Below, piece after piece: positions 16,274 through 23,801 of a stretch of DNA of 23,801 bases. The translations under genes and the position numbers were made by a program. The stretch covers positions 3,346-27,146 of the forward strand of contig DCFS01000169.1 in the NCBI GenBank assembly GCA_002319875.1, given 5' to 3'. Position 1 is the stretch's first letter. Every line of letters starts with the position of its first letter. The stretch is from Treponema sp. UBA1798. GTDB taxonomy: Bacteria; Spirochaetota; Spirochaetia; Treponematales; Treponemataceae. The notes below the pieces were generated by a model. It ran no database searches and was not told where the DNA came from. It saw only the letters and a program-made list of their open reading frames with translations.

Positions 16274-17629
16274 TCAGACAATTTCTTCCAGTATTTCTAT
16301 CGTTCTCGGATCATATATACCATCGCGTCTCTTCAGTTCGCAGATAGCAGAATCCCTGTCCATTATGGAATGATAAACGCGCCGATTTATAAGCGATATA
16401 TAACTTTCAGCCGTATGGATCATCCGTGCAACAGGAGGAATTTCCCTGTCGCTGATTCCGTCCATATATCCGCTGCCATCAAGATTTTCATGATGATACA
16501 CAGCAGCATCGAGAAATACCGGTAAAAATTTTTCCGGAACAAAATCAAAATATTTCTGTGCCTGACGTACATGGTCGCGTATCCGGTAACGTTCCTTTAC
16601 AGTCAGATGCTCGGCCTCAAAAATTCTGCTGCCAATGGAAAGAAAACCGGCATCATATACCATAGCGGAACAAAAATAGACAAGCGCGGTTCCCTCGCTG
16701 ACATGGAATTTTTCTGCCATTTTATAAACAAGTTCGCTTACCTTACGCGAATTATTTTTCCGGCCTGTAACACGGTCTATCCGGGAACCAAGGGAACTGC
16801 ATTCCTTTTCAAGATCAAGAAAGTCCTGCATTTGCCCGATATCGCATATTTCCTTAATCCTGCAGGAGCCTTCTGGCGATTTCAAGACAGGGAAATCACG
16901 GTCCTCATGCTTTTCACTATGATCCCGGTTTAAGAGTGCCACCACATTCATCATCACTGCAAAATGTGCAGCGGTCTTTCGTCTCTTAACATAGTTTACC
17001 AGAACCAGAATAATTAAAACAAAAACACCGAAAAGAAAAACTATTCCGACTACCAGTATTGCTGCCTGAACAATATAACTGCGCCGCTCCGCTTTCAGGG
17101 ATTCCTGTTCCTGCCTGATTTCTTCAAAAGTCCTGTAACCATTAATTGCAGAAAGGAGTTCAGACTGCAGTTTTGTTGAATCAAGAAGCTGCTGATTATA
17201 CCTCATCCATGCAGAATTATTAAGCGAACCTGCCGCTTTATTCTGTCTGCCTCTGATATCGGTCTGTTTCAGCTGATATATCTGGTCGATACGTTTTCTG
17301 ATCTGTCCGTCTACCCTGAACGGATGCAGTTTGAGAGACTGACTTAACAACGTGAATGACTCATAATTCCCCGTTTTCAGTATTTCATCAAGCCAGGCAC
17401 CATAAGCTGCTTCCCCCATAAGCCTGACATTTTCAGGAATGTCACCGGATTCAGCATAGACATCAATAACAGTATTTACCTTTTCCACTGCCTTGCTGTA
17501 TTTTCCATCAAGATACAGAAGATTGGCCTCATTCAGAAGCCTGTCGGCAGAGGATATGCTGTCGCCGGCAGCATACATCCCTGCAAAGCAACAGAACAAC
17601 AGGACAACGGAACTAAAAAACTTTTTCAT
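16274..17629 (-). CDS. Membrane-anchored HD-GYP-like protein, degenerate site (copy 2)
   Basis: Paralogue of the protein at 12214-13602 with the same layout in 451 residues: signal peptide (MKKFFSSVVLLFCCFAGMYA), a periplasmic helical region with a TPR-like unit (DGKYSKAVEKVNTVIDVY), a coiled coil (about 145-183), a transmembrane segment at 187-212, then a cytoplasmic HD-GYP-like domain (about 290-430). The site is degenerate in the same way: Tyr325-Asp326 in VYDAGF, Asn for the early His (RKNNSRKVSEL). His353 and His379-His380 are kept, while the GYP loop is GYM (387-389). Shared losses in both copies suggest that the pair descends from an already altered ancestor. It starts 6 bases after the DUF4015 gene, so the two are probably one transcription unit ending at the hairpin at 16226-16262. 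Biochemical function is not established. Confidence 0.85.
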   Translation of the reverse strand: MKKFFSSVVLLFCCFAGMYAAGDSISSADRLLNEANLLYLDGKYSKAVEKVNTVIDVYAESGDIPENVRLMGEAAYGAWLDEILKTGNYESFTLLSQSLKLHPFRVDGQIRKRIDQIYQLKQTDIRGRQNKAAGSLNNSAWMRYNQQLLDSTKLQSELLSAINGYRTFEEIRQEQESLKAERRSYIVQAAILVVGIVFLFGVFVLIILVLVNYVKRRKTAAHFAVMMNVVALLNRDHSEKHEDRDFPVLKSPEGSCRIKEICDIGQMQDFLDLEKECSSLGSRIDRVTGRKNNSRKVSELVYKMAEKFHVSEGTALVYFCSAMVYDAGFLSIGSRIFEAEHLTVKERYRIRDHVRQAQKYFDFVPEKFLPVFLDAAVYHHENLDGSGYMDGISDREIPPVARMIHTAESYISLINRRVYHSIMDRDSAICELKRRDGIYDPRTIEILEEIV

Positions 17630-17635
17630 ACATCG

Positions 17636-20035
17636 TTATCTTTTGAATAATCCCTGCACCGAAAAAGTATGACTTCCTGATGCCGGCAGCACTTCAGGAT
17701 ATCCATATTTCCCGGAAAGGCTCTGGAGTGCCGAAATATGTACTTGTTCCAGGGGGCCGCTTTCAATTCCGCCACCGTTACTGAAAGCAGGTTTCCTGAA
17801 CCTGGTATCTGCTTCCATTGCCTTTCCCGTATACAGCGAATTACCTATATCGGGTAAAATTGTATCATAATTTCCGAGATTGTTCCAATACATATACCCG
17901 CGGTTTAAACCGTCGCGTATTCCGAAAATTTCCTTCTGGACATAGTCGGTTCCATAATATTGCTTGTCGTAAGTTACGTTCAGATTAAAAGCCTGTACCC
18001 AGGGACGGACAACGATGCGGTTACGACCGATGACTGTCGTACGGTATGTCCCGTAAAAATAAATACGGTAAGGTCTGTCAGGGTAGGGAGCATAATTCAT
18101 AAATGTCTGTTCAAAATGGCTTGGATAATACATGGGGGAAATAACGTCGACATATCTTGAAAGCATTTCCACATCCTGCCCGGTCCGGGCACCGCTGCGG
18201 TACCAGCCGTTCGCACCGTAGATATCGATACCGAGAGGCGCATGTATATTCTGCCGGGCATAAGAAAGAAATGATACGAGCGCGCTTTCCTTGTCCATCC
18301 CTTTTTCGCACCAGCGGAATTCAGCATTTTTCAGATTATAGCCATCCGTCGGAAAGCGTATATAATCAAACTGTATTTCATCAAATCCGCGTTCTATAAG
18401 TTCTTTTGCAATAGCCGTATTATATTCCCAGACTTCAGGAGAATAAGGATCCACCCAGTTTTCATCATAATACACGGTTTTCTTGCCTGTAACAGCTCCA
18501 GATGCATCGGTTATATCATCGTATCTCTTGATACCGGTCCACGGAATATTTCTGGCGGAATCCCATACTGCATATTTACCGTTTTCATATTTTGAGAGAT
18601 TTCTGTCTTTAAATACTACAATACGCGCAATAAGATATACGTTATCCTTTTTAAAACCGGAAATAAACTGATCAAGACTCGTAGCATACTGGCTTACCGT
18701 TCCCTTTTTCATTACCAGCGGGTCGCGCGAATCATACCGGAGAAGGCCGTAATCATCTTTCATATCAATGACAAGACTGTTCAACCGGTTATCTTTTATG
18801 ATCTTCCGGAATCTGTCGATTCCCTGTGTACCGAGCTGGCTGCGGACCTGATATGCCGGGACATAAAGACTTTTACGATCGTTTATTTTATCACTGTACT
18901 TTGAAACGGCTTTCCCGGAATCGAGCATCCATAATTCATTTAAGATAAATCCGCTGCCAAAACCGCTCAGAGACTGCGGAATCCATGCGGCATTGACAAG
19001 ACGACCGGCAAGTAACAGTTTCTGTCGCCATAGGGAAAGATTTGCCGGCGCTCCCGGACTCCTATTATCTTTAAAATCATAAGAGCCCACCGAACCGGGA
19101 GATACAAACAGGAGGGCATTTTCAACCCTCGTAAGTGCATCGATCGTATCACTCGGTTCTGTTCCCGTATAGACACATTCTGCACGCTTTGCGGACCAGT
19201 TGAAGCGGTACAGGCACGGAAGGAATGTCTGGGAAATATACAGTTCCACATATTGAGTATTATCCGCTGCCGTCCGTAATACAGGAAGTATATCGGAAAT
19301 TTCATCCGGAGTAGTCAATGATGGCATAATTTTAAAACCGGCAGACACATCCGTCCACGCCGCATTCGGCTTGCCGGGTATAATATATGAAAATCCGAAA
19401 ATAGCATGGGACATAAAAACGACAAGTTCAGATCCCTCTTCCGGACTACCGTTTGCAGAAACACAGGGCATGTCCGCAACAGCGACAGCTTTTATCCCCG
19501 GGGTAGCCCTGCTCATAGAGCCGAGTGATTTCCATGTATGCGCTCCGTCGTATGAAATATATACAGCGTCCTTCGTCGCAGTGACAAGCTCAAGCGGATT
19601 CGAAGGGTTCGCACAGATATCCTTTAGATCCTGAACTTCTTCATCGAAGGTAATCTGTCTGCCATCGTAGTGCTCGACCGTAAGCGCAGGCAGCCCGGTA
19701 TTCCGCAGCTCAAATGAAGAAAGATCACTGCTGGCAAGAATTCCTTCAGAAGTGATGAAATACCATTGTTCTCCCCTGCTGCCGCCGGTTCTGGTTACCT
19801 CAGTACGGAGAATCTGCCTGACCTTCCCCCCCTGCCAGAGCGGCACCAGTGTATTTGTGCCTGCATTGCGAAAAAGCCCCTCGTCAGTAGCGACAAGCAT
19901 ATCCTGTGTTCCGATATCCACAACCTGCCCTGCAGAAACGACCGCCGGCAGTTTATATAATGGTTTTCTGACAGGTTCCTGTGCAGCGGCAGGCCCTCTC
20001 ATACATAAGGCAAGAAGAATAAGTACAATCGTCAT
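17636..20035 (-). CDS. Exported DUF4015 (glycoside-hydrolase-like) protein
   Basis: Large secreted protein of 799 residues. A hydrophobic N-terminus ending in AAAQ (about residues 1-19) looks like a signal peptide, though it lacks the usual early positive charge. Residues about 30-370 resemble a beta-propeller, with repeated strand patterns and one clear BNR/Asp-box-like element, SYDGAHTW, at 161-168. Residues about 389-730 match the DUF4015 putative glycoside hydrolase TIM barrel: YVPAYQ at the first strand, VIDMKDDYG, RIVVFKD, then FDEIQFDYIRFPTDG (551-565), GIDIYG (602-607) and ISPMYYPSHF. The Asp/Glu in the FDEIQFDYIRF strand would be candidate catalytic residues. A polysaccharide substrate is plausible but unknown. 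A stop codon lies in frame five codons upstream, so ATG 20035 is the furthest start; its ribosome site is weak. Confidence 0.85.
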   Translation of the reverse strand: MTIVLILLALCMRGPAAAQEPVRKPLYKLPAVVSAGQVVDIGTQDMLVATDEGLFRNAGTNTLVPLWQGGKVRQILRTEVTRTGGSRGEQWYFITSEGILASSDLSSFELRNTGLPALTVEHYDGRQITFDEEVQDLKDICANPSNPLELVTATKDAVYISYDGAHTWKSLGSMSRATPGIKAVAVADMPCVSANGSPEEGSELVVFMSHAIFGFSYIIPGKPNAAWTDVSAGFKIMPSLTTPDEISDILPVLRTAADNTQYVELYISQTFLPCLYRFNWSAKRAECVYTGTEPSDTIDALTRVENALLFVSPGSVGSYDFKDNRSPGAPANLSLWRQKLLLAGRLVNAAWIPQSLSGFGSGFILNELWMLDSGKAVSKYSDKINDRKSLYVPAYQVRSQLGTQGIDRFRKIIKDNRLNSLVIDMKDDYGLLRYDSRDPLVMKKGTVSQYATSLDQFISGFKKDNVYLIARIVVFKDRNLSKYENGKYAVWDSARNIPWTGIKRYDDITDASGAVTGKKTVYYDENWVDPYSPEVWEYNTAIAKELIERGFDEIQFDYIRFPTDGYNLKNAEFRWCEKGMDKESALVSFLSYARQNIHAPLGIDIYGANGWYRSGARTGQDVEMLSRYVDVISPMYYPSHFEQTFMNYAPYPDRPYRIYFYGTYRTTVIGRNRIVVRPWVQAFNLNVTYDKQYYGTDYVQKEIFGIRDGLNRGYMYWNNLGNYDTILPDIGNSLYTGKAMEADTRFRKPAFSNGGGIESGPLEQVHISALQSLSGKYGYPEVLPASGSHTFSVQGLFKR

Positions 20036-20079
20036 ATTCTGAGTATCGGTTTATTTTTACCTGTTTTTTAGTGTTTCCC

Positions 20080-20109
20080 GTATAACATAAAAACATTTTT
20101 TATGCACAA
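20080..20109 (-). promoter_or_regulatory. Weak candidate promoter for the DUF4015 gene
   Basis: In the 161-base gap upstream of ATG 20035, the minus strand carries TTGTGC (20109-20104), an 18-base AT-rich spacer and TTATAC (20085-20080). Initiation near 20073 would give a leader of about 38 bases. Both elements deviate from consensus. The gap otherwise shows no gene and no convincing terminator for the export cluster. Confidence 0.3.
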
Positions 20110-20196
20110 TCCAATAACTGCAGCTCCTTGTAATACAGCGCTTCAAAAATATGAAGAATCAACTGTAAAATACTAACGGGCTTTTTGCAATATGAT

Positions 20197-21246
20197 TCAT
20201 CTAGTATTCTCTTTCTGAACACGGGTCACCGCCAGGGAAGCAAAATGAACGAAACCGGCCAGCAGTATCATGAACGCATAGACGATACACAACAGCATAT
20301 TTCCAGACATACCATTAAGATATACCGACAATCCGGCACATACACACAGAAGGCCCTGAGTTGCGCACAGTAATATCAATATCTGACAACGAGAACAGCC
20401 TATATTCTGTAATTCATGATCCAGAAGAAAAAGGCTGGCTGAAGAAAAAGAACGATGTTGCCGCATACAGCGCCAGAGGACTGACAACGTATTCAGGACA
20501 GGAATGGAAACAAGTATCAGGAGTAAGAAAAACTTGTTGTATTCAGAACGTCCTGACGACCCGGCAATGGGAATAACTGCGATCATAAATCCCAGAAACT
20601 GGCTGCCTGAATTTCCCAGAGTAATTTTTACAGGATTAAAATTATACACGAGTACGCCGGCCACAGAAGCTGCAAGAACAAAGCAAAGCATTTCTAGCGG
20701 ATATATAGACCGGTAATAAACAGCGCCAAGGAAAAGCAGTATCAGTACGGAAAGAACTCCGCACTGTCCATCGGTACCGTCTAAGAGATTAAATGCATTG
20801 GTACAGCCGAATATCCAGAGGAAAGACAGGCCTGCGCTTTCAATCCGTGTCAGATGAATACTATATATTTCCATAAAACCGTATCCGCTCAATACGGTGA
20901 TAAGCGCAGGTACGGCCCGAAACAACAGTTTTATTTTTCCAGGCAATACGGCAATATCGCCGGCAAGACCGACAAGAAAGATAATACAACCGGAGACAAC
21001 CAATGGTAAAAACTTTTCTGCGAAAGCGGAACCTGTCATAAAGCTATAAGCTGTAACTGCGGTACAGAATCCGGTGACAACGCCTATACTCCCCGGACAT
21101 ATCATATATCGGATATATGATGCATATTCAGTAACAGGATCATAAAGATCCTGTAGTCGTGAAAACCATACGAGCAATTTCACACTGCACACACTGACCA
21201 GAAAAGAAATCATCGGTAACATAATATTTTTCATATACTTATTCAC
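20197..21246 (-). CDS. WecA/MraY-like membrane protein with eroded catalytic motifs
   Basis: Polytopic membrane protein of 349 residues with about ten hydrophobic segments, belonging by pattern to the polyprenyl-phosphate GlcNAc/MurNAc-1-phosphate transferase family, which begins O-antigen, wall-polymer and peptidoglycan lipid carriers. The NAFNLLDGTDG motif (150-160) is well kept. Other family motifs are altered: the DD pair is Gly96-Asp97 (GLAGD), the GD-SGS loop reads GNSGSQFLGF with Asn212, and the HLHH cluster is LLDH with one His left (277). An active transferase is therefore doubtful; it could be a non-catalytic relative or act on another substrate. The frame begins at GTG 21246, with ATG 21234 as an alternative; neither has a clear ribosome site. 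It follows the SLBB export gene by 29 bases. Confidence 0.8.
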   Translation of the reverse strand: MNKYMKNIMLPMISFLVSVCSVKLLVWFSRLQDLYDPVTEYASYIRYMICPGSIGVVTGFCTAVTAYSFMTGSAFAEKFLPLVVSGCIIFLVGLAGDIAVLPGKIKLLFRAVPALITVLSGYGFMEIYSIHLTRIESAGLSFLWIFGCTNAFNLLDGTDGQCGVLSVLILLFLGAVYYRSIYPLEMLCFVLAASVAGVLVYNFNPVKITLGNSGSQFLGFMIAVIPIAGSSGRSEYNKFFLLLILVSIPVLNTLSVLWRCMRQHRSFSSASLFLLDHELQNIGCSRCQILILLCATQGLLCVCAGLSVYLNGMSGNMLLCIVYAFMILLAGFVHFASLAVTRVQKENTR

Positions 21247-21275
21247 ATAAGGGCAACTTCTGTCAGATCATACAT

Positions 21276-22829
21276 TTACCGTGTCACTGCATAGATTGTA
21301 ACTATCGTTGCAATTGATGAAAGAACAGTTGTCAGAACGGGAGAATATTTACTGAAATAAAAAGTAAATGAATTGGTCTGAGCAAGTATATTTGTTTCAG
21401 GAGTTACAGGGTCTGTTTTTTTTAACCTGCGTCCGTTTACGTCTGTAATAACAATAGCACTGTGTGCGTTTTTTTCAGACGAAAAACCACCGGCAAGTCC
21501 TATATAATATGAAAAATCCCGGTCCGGTATATAAGGATACCGACCAGGAGTTTCAACCGCACCGGAAACTGTAACAAAATACTGGCGAAATGGAACCATC
21601 AGCGTATCATCAGGATACACAATTTCTGTTGTATAGTAAGATGCGTCGTACAGGATCCTGTTCATATTGAGCGGAAATGTTTTTCCGTTCCTGATTATAT
21701 ATGCGTGTTCCGTATCTGAAACTGCGGAAAACATGCTTTTCTGCTCACGTACCAGCGATGCATAGTTTTCACCTGTTGTAAACATAACAGCTTTGCGCGT
21801 AGATCCCTCCGGGGTAGTTCCCCCTGATGCATATAAAGCGCCTTCCATAAACATAACCGGTTTCAAATCTGTATAAAATGGAATCGTAACGGCATCATAA
21901 TTGAGCAGCCGGTAATCATCGTCTATGGCAGACTGCAACAGATACTGTTTTTCCCCTGATGGAAAATCCTTATTAAGACCTCTGACCAGTTCCATACGGC
22001 TGGTATCTGCCTGATCTGCCAGTCCGCCGGAGTACATCCTGACAAGTGCTTTCAGATTTTCACCTTCGAGAAGTTCGTACATACCGGGACGTTCAACAGC
22101 ACCGCTGATCGTTACTTTCCGCTCAGCTCTTCCGATTGTTATTACATCATCCGGCCTGACATACGGATTCTGGGAAAGATCGCCGAAGCGTTCTGCTTTA
22201 AAAAGATCATATACATGAAGGACACCTGATGACGATGTTATCGTTATATTACGGACCGACGAATACTCTGTCTGTGTACCGGCAATAACTGAGGAAAGTC
22301 TTGTCAATGCCCATGCATCCCTGATTTCCGTCTGCTGCACCTCACCCTTAACACAGATTTTGAATACCGCAGGTGATGATAGTATGAACTGTACCCCGCT
22401 CAAAGGGTAATTTCTGGTTACAATTTCTTCTACTTCTTTCTTCAGCTGAAGGAACGTCCTGTTTGCAGCATCAATTACAGCAAGATTCGCGACCCTGATT
22501 CTGTACGTTGTATCAACTGCAATCGTATAGGTAACAGGTTCCGGGCCTGCAGCAAATGCAAGTATATATATATCCCCAGCTGTCACGGGATAATCCGGAG
22601 AAGACATGGCCAGCTGGGGCGAAGGTGTCAACACAGTAGGTCCTGTACCGGACTTTTTTACAGGTGTTGTATCTCTGGAAACAGAAGCCGCATCGGGAAA
22701 AGCGGTTATAGCTGGCGACATTTTTTTATTTGAAACACCGGTAAAGAAGTTTTCGGAATTCTGTGCCTGTATTAATGGTATACAGATCAGAAATATAAGC
22801 GGCAAACACAAACGGGTATTAGTTTTCAC
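21276..22829 (-). CDS. SLBB-domain polysaccharide export protein (Wza-type)
   Basis: Probable periplasmic or outer-membrane component that exports surface polysaccharide. The protein has 517 residues from GTG 22829: a signal peptide (VKTNTRLCLPLIFLICIPLIQAQ), a Ser/Thr/Pro-rich linker, a poly-export domain (about 79-165, starting DYPVTAGDIYILAF), then SLBB-like units with SGAVERPG at 242-249 and SGAVETPG at 422-429, plus less regular copies between, and a C-terminal hydrophobic helix. No lipobox cysteine is seen after the signal sequence, unlike E. coli Wza. The frame runs open to 23033, but that extension lies inside the Wzz-like gene; GTG 22829 gives a proper signal peptide and has AAGGAG 8 bases upstream. 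It overlaps the end of the upstream gene by 11 bases, implying coupled translation. Confidence 0.88.
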   Translation of the reverse strand: MKTNTRLCLPLIFLICIPLIQAQNSENFFTGVSNKKMSPAITAFPDAASVSRDTTPVKKSGTGPTVLTPSPQLAMSSPDYPVTAGDIYILAFAAGPEPVTYTIAVDTTYRIRVANLAVIDAANRTFLQLKKEVEEIVTRNYPLSGVQFILSSPAVFKICVKGEVQQTEIRDAWALTRLSSVIAGTQTEYSSVRNITITSSSGVLHVYDLFKAERFGDLSQNPYVRPDDVITIGRAERKVTISGAVERPGMYELLEGENLKALVRMYSGGLADQADTSRMELVRGLNKDFPSGEKQYLLQSAIDDDYRLLNYDAVTIPFYTDLKPVMFMEGALYASGGTTPEGSTRKAVMFTTGENYASLVREQKSMFSAVSDTEHAYIIRNGKTFPLNMNRILYDASYYTTEIVYPDDTLMVPFRQYFVTVSGAVETPGRYPYIPDRDFSYYIGLAGGFSSEKNAHSAIVITDVNGRRLKKTDPVTPETNILAQTNSFTFYFSKYSPVLTTVLSSIATIVTIYAVTR

Positions 22830-23801
22830 AGTCAGTTCTCCTTCTCCCGGAAATCTTTGCCATTGCCACAGGATCTTTCCTGATGTTATCAAATGTATTA
22901 AACATAAAAGCCATAAATACGGACATAAAAAATGCTGCAAAGATGACGATAATACATACACTGCTCCGGGATGGTCCCGATTTACGTTCCGGTATTTCAG
23001 CGCGTTCAATAACCTGAAAAACAGGTGTTTCACTTTCCATTTGAATTTTAGTCATTTCAAGTTGTGTTTTAAGCTGTGTATAGACATTCTGTTGGGCGGA
23101 AAGTTCCAGCTTGTATATAGATGTATCCAGCATAATCGAAGGTACTGATCCAGGTATACCGCCGCTGGAAACTGATTTTTCAAGATTCCCGATTTTCTTC
23201 TGCAATCCTACAATTGCATTGTAGGTTGATTCAATACTGTCTTCAAGATTTTTTTTCTTGAGAAGGTTCTTATCGACCCCAAAATCAAAAAACCTCTGTT
23301 CCAGATAGCTTACGGCAAAGTTTACGACCGACTGTGCAAATCCGGGATCGCTATCGGTAAATTTAATGGTAAAGATTCCCGACTCCTGGTCATATCCGGC
23401 ACTAAGTTTATGTTTCAGAATATTCCGGCACGAAGTCCGGGGAAACTCCTTTATTTTGTAATGACGGACAAGATCAAACTTATCCGTCAAAGCATCAAAA
23501 AATGTATCAGTACCAGCCAGATATCCGGCAAGAGAACTGTAAGAAGGTCCCGCAGACGCAGAAAGTCCTGCCATTCCTGCAAGAGATCCCAATTTACTTG
23601 AACTGATCATTGAAGAAATGCTGTCTCCGGAAGATGAATCGTTTATAAGCATCAGGGCTTTAGGTGTATATTCATCAGGCAACGGCGATTTATCCGGTGG
23701 CAGTAATAATGAAACGATACAAAAACAGACGACACCTGCAGCGGATATTGCTGTCAGCGCAATTATTAACCATCTATACCGGACAAGAACTGAAAAAAGA
23801 T
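22819..23801 (-). CDS. Wzz-family chain-length/co-polymerase protein (cut by window edge)
   Basis: Inner-membrane protein that sets polysaccharide chain length and contacts the export channel. The frame runs without a stop from the right edge; the first visible residues (LFSVLVRYRWLIIALTAI) are the basic stretch and first transmembrane segment typical of Wzz proteins, so only a few N-terminal residues are likely missing. A long periplasmic part follows, with helices predicted from FDFGVDKNLLKKKNLEDS and QKKIGNLEKS, then the proline-rich RAEIPERKSGPSR motif and a second transmembrane segment near the C-terminus. No tyrosine-kinase domain is attached; the tail is short and basic. A TTG at 23682 could be misread as a start, but it lies after the first membrane segment. 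The stop overlaps the start of the SLBB gene. Confidence 0.88.
   Translation of the reverse strand, partial: LFSVLVRYRWLIIALTAISAAGVVCFCIVSLLLPPDKSPLPDEYTPKALMLINDSSSGDSISSMISSSKLGSLAGMAGLSASAGPSYSSLAGYLAGTDTFFDALTDKFDLVRHYKIKEFPRTSCRNILKHKLSAGYDQESGIFTIKFTDSDPGFAQSVVNFAVSYLEQRFFDFGVDKNLLKKKNLEDSIESTYNAIVGLQKKIGNLEKSVSSGGIPGSVPSIMLDTSIYKLELSAQQNVYTQLKTQLEMTKIQMESETPVFQVIERAEIPERKSGPSRSSVCIIVIFAAFFMSVFMAFMFNTFDNIRKDPVAMAKISGRRRTDCEN

Noticed and set aside
22830..23033. A longer N-terminus for the SLBB export protein, starting at 23033.
   Set aside because: The extension lies wholly within the Wzz-like gene, and GTG 22829 offers a ribosome site and a proper signal peptide.

Overview
The window reads as one long block of bacterial chromosome in which every convincing gene lies on the minus strand, so transcription runs from the right edge towards the left edge. 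The envelope genes (a Wza/SLBB-type export protein, a Wzz-type chain-length protein, many signal peptides, a possible outer-membrane barrel protein) indicate a diderm. The gene mix (short non-adenylylated glutamine synthetase beside an ANTAR regulator, signal-peptide proteins with HD-GYP-like domains, DUF4015 protein, moderate GC) fits an anaerobic spirochaete of the Treponema type. That taxonomic call is an inference from gene content; no rRNA or other direct marker is present.

Right to left: (i) 20197-23801, a surface-polysaccharide export cluster: Wzz-like protein (cut by the window edge), SLBB export protein, and a WecA/MraY-like membrane protein with eroded catalytic motifs. (ii) 12214-20035, an envelope/signalling block: a large exported DUF4015 protein, a membrane-anchored degenerate HD-GYP protein, mnmE, a barrel-like exported protein, and a second degenerate HD-GYP protein whose start overlaps the barrel gene. 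(iii) 5843-12189, a glutamine/asparagine block: glmS, glnA, an ANTAR regulator, then asnB and a Crp/Fnr-type regulator under a separate, strong-looking promoter. (iv) 5476-5842, a 367-base stretch without a recognisable gene that carries a compound hairpin and alternative pairings. (v) 1-5475, a small TPR-like gene followed by kdpF-kdpA-kdpB-kdpC-kdpD, the high-affinity potassium pump and the start of its sensor kinase; kdpD leaves the window on the left.

How the parts fit: glnA makes glutamine, while glmS and asnB spend its amide nitrogen. Two regulators sit among them: an RNA-binding ANTAR protein directly after glnA and a Crp-type DNA-binding protein directly after asnB. The asnB promoter carries three ATGCAT sites spaced 20 and 10 bp centre to centre, overlapping the promoter core, and its presumed transcript begins almost at once with a perfect 23-bp hairpin. 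The Kdp genes form a normal complete pump, including the 29-residue KdpF that is easily missed.

The best candidate for something undescribed is the pair of paralogous membrane proteins at 12214-13602 and 16274-17629. Each has a signal peptide, a periplasmic helical repeat region, one transmembrane segment and a cytoplasmic HD-GYP-like domain in which the catalytic HD has become YD, the following Lys is Phe, and the earlier His is Asn, while the second half of the site is kept. They look like non-catalytic envelope sensors. The asnB control region and the structured stretch at 5573-5702 are the other places worth attention.
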